From the NCBI RefSeq assembly GCF_016862215.1, contig NZ_BOMN01000125.1:1-64000 (forward strand): a DNA stretch of 64,000 bases, read 5' to 3'. Source of the stretch: Winogradskya humida (GTDB lineage: Bacteria > Actinomycetota > Actinomycetes > Mycobacteriales > Micromonosporaceae). Below the pieces are notes generated by a model that saw nothing but the letters and a program-made list of their open reading frames with translations, ran no database searches and was not told the DNA's origin. Position numbers and translations under genes: made by a program. This document shows, piece by piece, positions 17,780 to 27,000 of the stretch (its first letter is position 1; every line of letters begins with the position of its first letter).

Positions 17780-18335
17780 CGCCCAGCAACGCCGACAGGG
17801 TGGTCGTGGCGAGTTCTTCCGGCTCGCCGCCCAGGCCGTAACGCTCGTGCGGGCGCTGCAGGTGGAGCACCGCGAGGCCGTGCAGCGTGGCCCAGATCGA
17901 GCGGGCGGTGAGCTCCGGCGACGCGTACGCGGGGATCGCGCCGCTCTCCTGCGCGGCGAGGACCGCACGTAGCAGCGTCCCGAACGCGGCCTCGCCCGCC
18001 GCGGAGGCCTCACCGCCCGGGCGGCTGCGGAACATCGTGACGAACAGCCCCGGATGCTCGTGCGCGAACCGCACGTAGGCACCGCCGAGACCCACGAGCC
18101 CGGTGGCCTTTTCGAGATCGACGGCGAGGGTCTGGTACCCCTCCTCGGCCACGGCGCTCAGCAGGTCGTCGCGGTTGGTGAAGTGCCGGTAGGGCGCGGC
18201 CGTGCTGACCCCGGCACGACGGGCGACCTCGTTGAGGCTGAACTGCTCGTGCCCGCTCTCGGCGAGGATCTCCTTCGCCCCGTCGATCAGCGCCTGCCGC
18301 AGCGCCCCGTGGTGATACGTCTTCCGCTCCGCCAT
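17766..18335 (-). CDS. TetR/AcrR-family repressor (WHG-type C-terminus)
   Basis: The 189-residue protein has a TetR helix-turn-helix (residues about 10-55, FSLNEVARRAGVSTAAPYRHFTNRDDLL) and a C-terminal domain with the IWATLHGLAVLHL stretch of the WHG/TetR_C_33 type. It is divergent from a quinone-oxidoreductase-like gene, and a perfect 7-bp-arm palindrome lies in the 64-bp gap, so it very likely represses that gene and itself. A TAGAGT hexamer seven bases before its ATG suggests a leaderless transcript. Confidence 0.87.
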   Translation of the reverse strand: MAERKTYHHGALRQALIDGAKEILAESGHEQFSLNEVARRAGVSTAAPYRHFTNRDDLLSAVAEEGYQTLAVDLEKATGLVGLGGAYVRFAHEHPGLFVTMFRSRPGGEASAAGEAAFGTLLRAVLAAQESGAIPAYASPELTARSIWATLHGLAVLHLQRPHERYGLGGEPEELATTTLSALLGVKPE

Positions 18336-18336
18336 G

Positions 18337-18364
18337 TTGACGACTCTAACATTGCTGCTATGTT
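18337..18364 (+). promoter_or_regulatory. Promoter of the oxidoreductase gene
   Basis: TTGACG at 18337-18342 and TATGTT at 18359-18364 are 16 bp apart, close to the sigma-70 consensus. The -10 box lies inside the right arm of the TetR palindrome. Confidence 0.55.
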
Positions 18365-18366
18365 AG
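18346..18366. promoter_or_regulatory. TetR operator between divergent genes
   Basis: CTAACAT-N7-ATGTTAG is a perfect inverted repeat in the TetR/oxidoreductase gap. It overlaps the -10 region of a good plus-strand promoter and the upstream region of the TetR gene, so one bound repressor could block both. Confidence 0.7.
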
Positions 18367-18399
18367 TGCCGTTCACATAACTACTTGAGGGCGGTTTTC

Positions 18400-19329
18400 A
18401 TGCAGCAGATGACGGCAGCACAGTTCCAGCGCTACGGCGGCCCGGAGGTCCTGGAGATGGCGTCGGTGCCGCGGCCCACGGCAGGCCCCGGCGAGGTGCT
18501 CGTGAAGATCGAGGCCTCGGCGGTCAACTGGCACGACGCGGTGGTCCGCAGCGGCACCCTGAAGATCGTGACCGGCCGCAAGTTCCCGCTCGGCGTCGGC
18601 CTCGACTTCGCCGGGACAGACCTTGCCACGGGTACGCCCGTCTGGGGCATGGTCTCCCCCAAGTCAGGCCACGTCACCGGAGCCGCCGCGGAATACGCCG
18701 TGGTGCCCGCGGACCGGATCGCCCCGATGCCGTCCACGCTGACCTGGACCGAAGCCGCCGCCCTGGTCACCTCGGGCACGACGGCGCTGACGGCCCTGCG
18801 CGACATGACCCACGTCCGCCCCGGCGAACGGGTGCTGATCCGGGGTGCGGCCGGCACTGTGGGGATGGTCGCCGTGCAGCTCGCGGTCGCGCTGGGCGCC
18901 CACGTGGTCGCTCTGGCCGGCAGCCGTGACCTCGATTTCGTGGCGGAACTGGGCGCGCACGAGGTCATCGACTACCGGACGGTGGTGCCGGCCGATCTCG
19001 AGCCCGCCGACGTCATCCTGGACACCGTCGGCGCGGACCTGCTCGCCTACCGCCGCCGCCTCAAGCGTGGCGGCCGCATGGTCACCGTCAACTTCGGCTC
19101 AGCGAAGGCCATGACCGCGATCGCCGCCTCGGCCATCTTCGGCGAGCAACGCGTCCGCACGTTCAGCAGCTACCCGGACGCCCGCCTCCTCGACGATCTC
19201 GCGGGATTCGTCGCCGCCGGCTCGGTCCGGCCCGTCGTGGACACGATCTTTCCGCTGCAGCGCATCGCCGACGCCCACCGCGCCCTCACCGAACCGGGCC
19301 ACCGCGGCAAACTCGTCCTGGTCCCCTGA
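18400..19329 (+). CDS. NADPH-dependent quinone-oxidoreductase-like enzyme (MDR family)
   Basis: The 309-residue protein is a zinc-free medium-chain reductase of the quinone oxidoreductase group. It has an N-terminal GroES-like domain with EVLVKIEASAVNWHDAVVRSG, a Rossmann fold with RGAAGTVGMVAVQLA (about residue 155) and VIDYR after it, and a C-terminal FPLQRIADAHRALTEPGHRGKLVL. Members reduce quinones or activated alkenes with NADPH, often as part of electrophile defence under a TetR repressor, which fits the neighbour. ATG 18400 is preferred: GAGGG sits 9 bp upstream, while the TTG at 18385 has none. Confidence 0.85.
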   Translation: MQQMTAAQFQRYGGPEVLEMASVPRPTAGPGEVLVKIEASAVNWHDAVVRSGTLKIVTGRKFPLGVGLDFAGTDLATGTPVWGMVSPKSGHVTGAAAEYAVVPADRIAPMPSTLTWTEAAALVTSGTTALTALRDMTHVRPGERVLIRGAAGTVGMVAVQLAVALGAHVVALAGSRDLDFVAELGAHEVIDYRTVVPADLEPADVILDTVGADLLAYRRRLKRGGRMVTVNFGSAKAMTAIAASAIFGEQRVRTFSSYPDARLLDDLAGFVAAGSVRPVVDTIFPLQRIADAHRALTEPGHRGKLVLVP

Positions 19330-19393
19330 CGCTCCGAGAAGATCAGTTGACGGCTGGGAGCGTGGCCGAGCGTGGGGCGCGTACGCTCCGGGT

Positions 19394-20029
19394 GTGGTTG
19401 AGGAGCAGATCGAGAAGCGGCAGGGGTCGTTCTGGCGGGAGCTGCCGATTCTTGTCGGGGTGGCGATTCTTGTTGCTGTCCTCATGCGAGCGTTCGTGCT
19501 GCAGACCTTCTTCATACCGTCGCCGTCGATGGAGCACACGCTCAATATTGACGACAAGGTGCTGGTGAACAAGCTCGTCTACGACTTCCGTGACCCTCGG
19601 CGCGGTGAGGTCATCGTGTTCAGGGCGCCGAAGCAGTGGCAGAGCGGCGACGAGGGCGAGGACTTCATCAAGCGGATCATCGGCGTCGGTGGCGACCGGG
19701 TGCAGTGCTGTGACGCCGAGCAGCGCATCACGGTCAACGGTCATGCGCTCGTGGAGCCGTACATCTACAAGGATGCCGATGGGGTGTCCAACGAGGCTGC
19801 CGGTGCGCCGTTCGACATCACCGTGCCCAGTGACCGGATCTGGGTGATGGGTGACCATCGCGAGGCCTCCGCCGATTCCCTGGAGCACTGGCGGACCAGC
19901 CAGAACATTCAGGAGGCGACGATCCCGGCGGATTCGGTCGTGGGCCGGGCTTTCACCGTCTTCTGGCCGGTCAGCCGGGCGACGTGGCTGACCGTGCCGA
20001 AGACGTTCGACAGCGTTCCCGCTTCCTGA
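19394..20029 (+). CDS. lepB: Signal peptidase I
   Basis: The 211-residue protein has one N-terminal membrane helix (about residues 18-37) followed by the S26 catalytic regions: IPSPSMEHTL with the nucleophile Ser, DFIKRIIGVGGDRV with the general-base Lys, and WVMGDHREASADS. It removes Sec and Tat signal peptides on the outer face of the membrane. Actinomycetes carry several copies. TACGCT at 19382-19387 lies 6 nt before the GTG, so translation may be leaderless. It is convergent with the NRPS operon's MFS gene, 16 bp away, and has no evident link to it. Confidence 0.9.
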   Translation: MVEEQIEKRQGSFWRELPILVGVAILVAVLMRAFVLQTFFIPSPSMEHTLNIDDKVLVNKLVYDFRDPRRGEVIVFRAPKQWQSGDEGEDFIKRIIGVGGDRVQCCDAEQRITVNGHALVEPYIYKDADGVSNEAAGAPFDITVPSDRIWVMGDHREASADSLEHWRTSQNIQEATIPADSVVGRAFTVFWPVSRATWLTVPKTFDSVPAS

Positions 20030-20045
20030 GCGCTACCCCACAGCG

Positions 20046-21260
20046 TTACGCCATCGATCTGATCCCGCGGCTGAACGTCGCGACCAGGGCGGACACGCCG
20101 ACGAGCAGGGGGAAGACCAGCATCGCCAGGTCCGGGGCGAAGTGCGCCATCAGCAGGCCCGCGAGGCCGGGAGCCAGCGCCGCCGCTGACGTGGCGGCCA
20201 GGAAGATCACGCTGACCACCCTGCCCTGCAGGCGGTCGGGGGTGATCGCCGCCTGGTATCCGAAGAGGACGGCGTTGCAGGTCGGGCCGAGGAAGACCGC
20301 GGCGGCGAGCGGGACGGCGGCGAGAATGCTGTCGGTCAGGCGGGTGCTGGCGACCATCAGGGCGACGGTGGCCCAGCACAGGACGATGACCAGGGTGGGC
20401 AGGCGGAACCAGCGCTGGATGGCGGGGGCGGCGAACGCGCCGAGGAAGCCGCCCAGGCCGAAGATGGTGCTGGCGAGGCCGACCAGCACCGACGGGGTGC
20501 CGTTGCGTTGCAGGGCGATGATCAGCGAGAAGATCATGCCGGTGAACGCCATGTTGAGCGGCGCGGCGATGATCAGCAGGGCGCGCAGGAACGGGTTGGC
20601 GAGCACGAAGCGGATGCCTTCGCGCGCTCCGGTGCCGGTGTCCTCGGTGGTGGGTTCGCGGTGCTCCTGCAGTGGTGAGCGGATGAGCAGGATCGTGACC
20701 AGCGACAGCACGTAGGTGATCGCGTTTCCCACGAACGGCAGGGAGCGGGACAGGCCGAAGAGCAGGCCGCCCAGGGGTGGGCCGGCGAGCGAGGTTCCGT
20801 ACGACCGTGCCTCGTTGCGGGCCACCGCGGTGCTGAGCTGTGCCGGTGGCACCAGGTTGCGGATCGCGGCGTGCTCGGCGGTGCTGAAAAGGGCGTTGGC
20901 GGCCGCGGCGATGACGGCGACCACGATGATGGCGAGCAGCGTCGCGGTGCCGGTCACGACCATGATGCCGAGCACGCCGAACGCCGCGATCCGGACGGCG
21001 TCGCAGATGACCATGAGCCGGCGGCGGTCGAGCCGGTCGGCGAGCACCCCGGCGGGCAGCCGGCAGGCGAGGGTGACGAGCAGCCCGGCCGTGCCGACGA
21101 GACCGGCCTGCGCGGGTGAGCCGGTCAGGGCGAGGACCAGCAGCGGCAGGGCCAGGTTTGCCACCGCGCTGCCCAGGTCGGACAGGACCTGGCTGGACCA
21201 GAGCAGGTTGAAGTCGCGGTTGCGCCAGAGGCTCGGCGGGCGCACGTCGGTGGCGGTCAT
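20046..21260 (-). CDS. MFS exporter, EntS-like, last gene of the NRPS operon
   Basis: The 404-residue transporter has about twelve helices with the MFS loop ADRLDRRRLMVICDAVR between helices 2 and 3, resembling the EntS/TetV (MFS_3) group that exports siderophores and antibiotics. ATG 21260 overlaps the stop codon of the KamA-family gene (ATGA), so the two are translated together. The longer open frame up to 21614 only shadows the KamA gene. As the only transporter in the operon, it probably exports the peptide and may give self-resistance. Confidence 0.85.
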   Translation of the reverse strand: MTATDVRPPSLWRNRDFNLLWSSQVLSDLGSAVANLALPLLVLALTGSPAQAGLVGTAGLLVTLACRLPAGVLADRLDRRRLMVICDAVRIAAFGVLGIMVVTGTATLLAIIVVAVIAAAANALFSTAEHAAIRNLVPPAQLSTAVARNEARSYGTSLAGPPLGGLLFGLSRSLPFVGNAITYVLSLVTILLIRSPLQEHREPTTEDTGTGAREGIRFVLANPFLRALLIIAAPLNMAFTGMIFSLIIALQRNGTPSVLVGLASTIFGLGGFLGAFAAPAIQRWFRLPTLVIVLCWATVALMVASTRLTDSILAAVPLAAAVFLGPTCNAVLFGYQAAITPDRLQGRVVSVIFLAATSAAALAPGLAGLLMAHFAPDLAMLVFPLLVGVSALVATFSRGIRSMA

Positions 21261-22522
21261 CGGGGCCACCACGAGCCGAGGGCGGGCCGCAGGTCGCTGA
21301 ACCATTCGGCGCCCGGGTCGAGGTGGGCGAGGAACTGCCGGCCGACCTGGGCGGGGTCGCGGGACTGAAGCATCCGCAGGGAGAACACGTCGGTGCCGGC
21401 GACGGTCATGGTGCCGTCGATCAGCACCTTGCCGGGGGCCGCGGACATGACAGGGCCGCGAGCGGTGCGGGCGAGACCGGACACCTGCCGGACGGCGTCG
21501 GTGTAGACCTGAAGAGCTTTGACGAGGGGTACGCCGAAGTAGCTCTGCGCCCCGGTGTCCCGCTCGACGAACATGTAGTAAGGGATGGCGCCGACCTCCA
21601 CCAGGCCCTGCCACAGGGTCGCCCAGTCCTCGGCGCGATCGTTGACGTGCGCGGTGACCGGGGCCTGCGCGCGGATCACGGCGCCCGTGGCCCGGATCCG
21701 CCGGATCGCCTCGCGGACCAGCGGCGTCTCCAGCTCGCGCGGATGCGTGAAGTGAGCCATCACAGCAACATGCTTACCAGCCGCGACGCAGCGTTCAAAG
21801 AGCCGCAGCAGGTCGTCGGCGTCGGCGTCCGTGGTGAAGCGGGCCGGCCAGTACGACAGTGCCTTGGTGCCGAACCGCAGGGTGCGGACGTGCTCCAGCT
21901 CGGGGGCCAGCGCCGGGGACACCCACCGGTCCAGCACCGCGGCGCTCATGATCATGGGGTCGCCGCCGGTGAAGAGCAGATCGGTGACGTTCGGGTCGGC
22001 GGCGACGTACGCCATCACCTCGGCGACGTCCGGCGCGGCCTGCTTGAGCTCGCTGTTGCCGACGAACTGGGCCCAGCGGAAGCAGTACCCGCAGTACGCG
22101 TGGCACGTCTGCCCCTGTGCGGGGAAGATCAGGACCGTCTCGGCGTACTTGTGCTGGACGCCTTCGAGACGCCGGCCGTGCCGGGTCGGGACGTTCGCCG
22201 ACACCTGGGCCCCGGGGTTCGGGTTGAGCTGCGCGTGCGCGTCCAGGGCCGCCTTGCGCAGGACGGCGGGCTCGGCGGAGCTCTGCATCAGCTGCGACAG
22301 GTGCTCGAAGATGGGTTCCGGGAGCATGTCGCGGTGCGGGAAGGTGAGCCGGAAGATCGGGTCGTCGGGGGCGGCGGACCAGTCGATGAGCTCGTTCACC
22401 ACGTAGTCGTTCACCTTGAACGGGAGCACGGACGAGACCACCCGCAGGTCGTGCAGGTACTCCTCGGACATGCCCCGTCCGGCCGCGAGCCGGGCCAGGC
22501 GTTCGTGCGAATAGACCTTCAT
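21257..22522 (-). CDS. KamA-family radical SAM enzyme (aminomutase-like), substrate unknown
   Basis: The 421-residue protein belongs to the lysine 2,3-aminomutase family. The [4Fe-4S] triad is CHAYCGYC (about residues 139-146), and the following FRW keeps the Arg that binds the substrate carboxylate in lysine 2,3-aminomutase. LLFTGGDP is the SAM-binding GGD motif, and the Lys in SAAPGKVL (about 364) matches the PLP lysine. The two Asp that hold the substrate's epsilon-amino group in the clostridial enzyme are absent: the first region reads YYMFVERDTG and the second VMSAAPGK. A 2,3-aminomutase acting on another amino acid, or on a carrier-bound residue, is possible. ATG 22522 has AAGGTGA upstream. 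Confidence 0.8.
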   Translation of the reverse strand: MKVYSHERLARLAAGRGMSEEYLHDLRVVSSVLPFKVNDYVVNELIDWSAAPDDPIFRLTFPHRDMLPEPIFEHLSQLMQSSAEPAVLRKAALDAHAQLNPNPGAQVSANVPTRHGRRLEGVQHKYAETVLIFPAQGQTCHAYCGYCFRWAQFVGNSELKQAAPDVAEVMAYVAADPNVTDLLFTGGDPMIMSAAVLDRWVSPALAPELEHVRTLRFGTKALSYWPARFTTDADADDLLRLFERCVAAGKHVAVMAHFTHPRELETPLVREAIRRIRATGAVIRAQAPVTAHVNDRAEDWATLWQGLVEVGAIPYYMFVERDTGAQSYFGVPLVKALQVYTDAVRQVSGLARTARGPVMSAAPGKVLIDGTMTVAGTDVFSLRMLQSRDPAQVGRQFLAHLDPGAEWFSDLRPALGSWWPR

Positions 22523-22591
22523 ACCGTCACCTTCGATCGTGGAGAGGGAGCGGTCCGGGCGTGGTGGCCGCCCGGACCGCACTCGCAGGGG

Positions 22592-22807
22592 TCAGTTGCC
22601 GGCCGCGGCCATCCGCTCGCGCAGGCTCAGCGGGCGCATGTCGGTCCACACCTCGTCGATGTGGGTCAGGCAGTCGGGCTTGGTGCCCTCGAAGCCCGTC
22701 GCGCGCCAGCCGGCCGGGATCTCGCGGTCGGCGAACCAGATCGAGTACTGCTCCTCGTGGTTGATCACGACGCGGTAGGTGCGGGTGTCCTCATCGGTGG
22801 TGGCCAT
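22592..22807 (-). CDS. MbtH-like protein
   Basis: The 71-residue protein matches the MbtH family throughout: [24 protein letters not shown], then [23 protein letters not shown] with the conserved Trp residues. MbtH proteins bind the A-domain N-terminal subdomain and are needed for solubility or activity of many NRPS adenylation domains, so it should serve the three NRPS proteins upstream. A clear ribosome binding site (AGAAGGAG) precedes ATG 22807. Confidence 0.96.
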   Translation of the reverse strand: MATTDEDTRTYRVVINHEEQYSIWFADREIPAGWRATGFEGTKPDCLTHIDEVWTDMRPLSLRERMAAAGN

Positions 22808-22860
22808 TGCCGTACTCCTTCTGTCGTCACGGTTTCGGATCGGTGCGGGCCGGTCGGCGC

Positions 22861-24081
22861 TCAGAGCCGGACCGGGAGTTCCTCGAGGCTGCGGTTGAGC
22901 AGCGAGGGTTGCCAGCGCGGCGGGCCGCCGGCGAGCGCGATGCCGGGGGCGGCGGCGAGCAGGTCGGTGATCGCGGAGCCGGCGACGAGCCGGGCGAGCG
23001 GGGCGCCGAGGCAGAAGTGCGCGCCCTGACCGAACCCCACGTGCGGGTTCGGGCTGCGGGTGATGTCGAGGCGGTCCGGGTTCTCGAAGCGGGCCGGGTC
23101 GCGGTTGGCGGCGGCGTGCACGAGATACATCCGCTGGCCGGCGCGCAGGTGCTGCCCGGCGAGGTCGAAGTCGGTGCCGACCTGCCGGATGGACATCTTG
23201 GACGGGCCGTCGAAGCGCAGCAGCTCCTCGACCGCCGGGCCCGCGAGCGCCGGGTCGGCGCGCAGCCGGTCCAGCTCGGCGGGGTGGCGCAGCAGGTTCC
23301 ACATGCCGACCGCGATCAGGTTGCTGGTGGTCTCGCCACCGGCGAACGCGATGTGGGTCAGCATCGCGACGAACTCGTCGTCGCTGACGGAGTCGCCGAC
23401 CAGGCCACCGGCGAGAGCAGCGCTGATCAGGTCCTCGCGCGGGTCGGCGCGGCGTTCGGCGACGAGTCGCTTGAGATAGCCGAAGAGGTCGAGCAGTGCC
23501 TGCTGGGAGCGTTCGTCGTCCTCCGGCGACTGCACCGCGCCGAGGGCGAGGTCGCCGACCCGGATCGCCCAGCGCTGGAACATCGCGGTGTCCTCGACCG
23601 GCACGCCCATCCAGGCCGCCGCGACCGTGGCGGGCAGCGGGCGGGCGAAGTCGGCGACCAGGTCGGTCACCGTACGCCCGGCACCGGCCTGGGCCGTGAG
23701 CCGCGCGACGGCCGCCTCGACCATGGGCCGGTTCCGGCGGACCTGGCGGGGGCCGAACGCGCCCTTGAACACCGACCGCAGCCGGCGGTGCTCGGGCGGG
23801 TCGACGAACACCATCCAGCCCGCCATGATCTCGAACGCGCGCGCCGCCTCGGGGGTCAGGAGGTGCTTCGGGGTCAGCCGCATGACCGGGCTGATCCGGT
23901 CGGCGGAGACGGCGGGCTCGTGGAAGCACGCTGCCACCTGCTCGTACCCGGTGATCAGCCAGGCGCGGTGCACGGAGCTGAAGTGGACCGGTGCGGCGGC
24001 GCGCAGCTCGCCCAGGTAGGGGTACGGGTCGGCGACGAGCTCATCGTCCAGCAGGTAACGGTCGCGAATCCCGGTGATCAT
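22861..24081 (-). CDS. Cytochrome P450 tailoring enzyme
   Basis: The 406-residue soluble P450 has the I-helix oxygen-binding motif AFAGGETTS (about residue 249), the K-helix EELLR (about 285) and the haem loop [15 protein letters not shown] with the Cys ligand near residue 354. Its ATG overlaps the stop codon of the terminal NRPS (ATGA), so it is made with that protein and probably hydroxylates or cross-links the peptide or a carrier-bound residue. No ferredoxin or ferredoxin reductase gene is nearby, so redox partners must come from elsewhere. I see no P450-recruiting X domain in the NRPS proteins. The site of oxidation cannot be predicted. Confidence 0.92.
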   Translation of the reverse strand: MITGIRDRYLLDDELVADPYPYLGELRAAAPVHFSSVHRAWLITGYEQVAACFHEPAVSADRISPVMRLTPKHLLTPEAARAFEIMAGWMVFVDPPEHRRLRSVFKGAFGPRQVRRNRPMVEAAVARLTAQAGAGRTVTDLVADFARPLPATVAAAWMGVPVEDTAMFQRWAIRVGDLALGAVQSPEDDERSQQALLDLFGYLKRLVAERRADPREDLISAALAGGLVGDSVSDDEFVAMLTHIAFAGGETTSNLIAVGMWNLLRHPAELDRLRADPALAGPAVEELLRFDGPSKMSIRQVGTDFDLAGQHLRAGQRMYLVHAAANRDPARFENPDRLDITRSPNPHVGFGQGAHFCLGAPLARLVAGSAITDLLAAAPGIALAGGPPRWQPSLLNRSLEELPVRL

Positions 24082-27000
24082 GCGATTTCTCCGATCAGTT
24101 CGGCGACGGCGGCCACCTCGGGGGCGGTCATCATGCTGCGGTGGGTGCCGGGCAGGTGGTGCACGGTGAGGTCGCCGGGGAACATCCGCCGGCATTCCCG
24201 CTCGTACGTGGCGTATCCGGCGGGAGCCACCACGGACGGGCGCCCGGGTCCGGCGGTGAGCGCCTCCGCGGTGACCACGAGGTGCACCGGGCCGTGGTAC
24301 TCGACGGGACGGTAGGTCGCGGAGGCGCGCAGCAGCGCCGTCCACATGCCGACCGGCCAGTCAGCGCCGAGCTGCGCCTCGGCCTCGTTGACGCCGGCGG
24401 CGAGCAGGGTCGCCACGAGCTCCCGTTCCTGACTCAGCCGGGCCGGGGTGCCGGGGGCCAGCTCGCGGATCGCCGCCCGCATGGTGACCGCCCGGTCGAG
24501 CAGGTCGAGCGCCTCGGTGACGGTGAACATCCCGGCCTCGTCGGGGGCGGCCGGTTCGAGCAGCAGCAGCGGCGCCACCTCGGCCCCGGCGGCGGTCAGC
24601 TGGATCGCCATCTCCTGCGCGATCGTGCCGCCCATCGACCAGCCGGTCAGCGTGTACGGGCCTGAAGGCCGGTAGGCGCGGATCTGCCGGACATAGTCCG
24701 CGGCGAGCCCCGTCATGGTGTCCGCGTCGGTGCCGCCGTCCATGCCCCGGGCCTGGATGCCGATGACCGGCCGGCCCGTGGTGACGTGCTGCGCGAGCGG
24801 GAGGTACCAGGCGACGCTGCCCCCGCTGGGGTGCACGCAGAACAGGGGGTCTCCGGTGCCCTCGCGCAGCATCACGAGGCCGTCGCCGGCGCGGCGGGTG
24901 TGCTCCTGTCCCCCGCCGGTGCGCCGGTCGACCGCGGCGGCGAGCGAGGCGACGGTCGGGTTCTCGAGGATGTCCGCGACGCCGATCGCGATGCCCTGGT
25001 CGCAGGCCCGCGCGGCGAGCCGGACGACGGCGAGGGAGTGGCCGCCCAGGTCGAAGAAGTCGTCGTTGATGCCGACCCGGTCGAGCTTGAGCGCCTCGGT
25101 CCAGAGCTTGGCGAGGAGACGTTCGGTTTCGGTACGCGGTTCGGCGTACGGCCGGTCGTCATCGGCGTAGCTGTCCGGGGCGGGCAGCGCGTTCCGGTCG
25201 AGCTTCTGGTTAGCGGTCATCGGCAGTTCCCGCATCACGACGTACGCCGCCGGCACGAGGTAGGCGGGCAGCCGGTCGCGCAGGTAACGACGCAGTTCCG
25301 CGGCATCGGGCGGGGTGTCGCCGACCGGCACGACATAGGCGACCAGGCGGGCATCACCCGAGGTGTGGATGACCACGGCGGCCATCGCCACGTCCGGGCG
25401 GCCGGACAGCACCGCCTCGATCTCGCCCGGTTCGATGCGGCGGCCCCGGATCTTGACCTGGCCGTCGATCCGGCCGCCGAAGTCGAGCTCGCCGTCGGCG
25501 CGCCAGCGTCCCCGGTCGCCGGTGCGGTAGAGCCGCCGGCCACCACCGGCCGGGTCGGGGCGCAGCCGGTCCGCGGTCAGCGCGGGCAGCCCGACATAAC
25601 CACGGGCCGCGGCGTCGCCGCCGAGGTGGATCTCGCCGGTGACACCGACCGGGACGGGCCGCAGCTCGTCGTCGAGCACCAGCACGGCGGTCCGGGCGAG
25701 GGGGCGGCCGATCGGCACGCTGATCGCGTCCTGCGGCACGTCGTTCACCTCGTGGGCGGTGGCGAAGAACATCGTCTCGACCGGGCCGTACCCGTTGATG
25801 ATCGCCAGCTCCGGCCAGCGGGCCCGCAGGTCGCGCAGGTGGGTCGGGGAGGCCGCCTCGCCGCCGAGCAGGATCCGGCGCAGGCCGCCGAGGTCGTCGA
25901 GGCGTTCCTCGGTGACCAGGTTGAACAGCGTGGTGGTGAGGAACGCGGTGGTGACGTGGTGCCGGTCGATCGCGGCGACGATGCCGTCCGGGGTGATCGG
26001 CGCGTCCGGGTAGAGCGCGCAGGTGCCGCCGTGCAGCAGCGGCCCGAAGATCTCGAAGACCGCGGCGTCCCAGCTGAAACTGCTCAGGTGCAGCACGGTC
26101 TCGTCGCCGGACAGGCCGAGCACCTCCTGCTCGACCAGCGAGTCGGCCAGGGCGCGGTGGGCGAGCGCGGTGCCCTTGGGCCGGCCGGTGGAGCCGGAGG
26201 TGTAGAGCACGCAGGCCACCTGGTCGGCGTCCGGTGCGGGAAGCGTCCGGGCGGGTCCGTCGATGTTGTCGTCAAGCGCGACGATGTGGCCGGCCGTGAC
26301 CGCTGTGGTCCACTGCGGCTGGGCGAGCACGATGCGGGCGCCGGTGTCGGCGATCAGGGCGTCGAGGCGGCGGCTCGGGTCGCGCGGGTCCAGCGGCAGG
26401 TACGCCGCTCCCGCCTTGAGGATGCCGAGCACCCCGGCGATCAGCTCGACCGAGCGCTGGGCGCACAGGCCCACGACGTCCTCGGGGACGGTGCCCGCGG
26501 CGAGCAGGTAGCGGGCGATCCGGTCGGCACGCTCGCGGAGCTCGGCGTACGTGAGACAGCCCTCGTCGGTACGCAGTGCCACGCGGTCCGGCTGCGAAGC
26601 GGCGTACCCGTCGAAGATCTCCACCACGCTGCGGTCGTCGTGCCGGGAGGCGGGGCGGGCGGTGACCGGGTCGGCGTCGAGGGCGGGCACCGGGCGGCGG
26701 TCCGGGTGCCGGACCATGTCGGCGAGCAGCGTCACGAAGTCGTCGGCGAGGCTCTCCACCTGCGCCGCGGACATCCGGCCGGCGTCCGCCTCGAACGACA
26801 CCCCGCCGGGCCCGGTCGTCACCATCAGGCCGAAGTTGGTGCGGGCGATCTCCTCGATCTCCTGCTTGTGCTCGGTGTCCAGGCCGTGGAAGTGGACGTA
26901 GTTGAACGCCGTGTCGACCAGCACCTCCCCCGCCCAGCGGCCCTTCTGCAGCTCAGCCAGGGGGTAGCGGCGATGCGGCATCAGCTCCTGCTCGGCGGTG

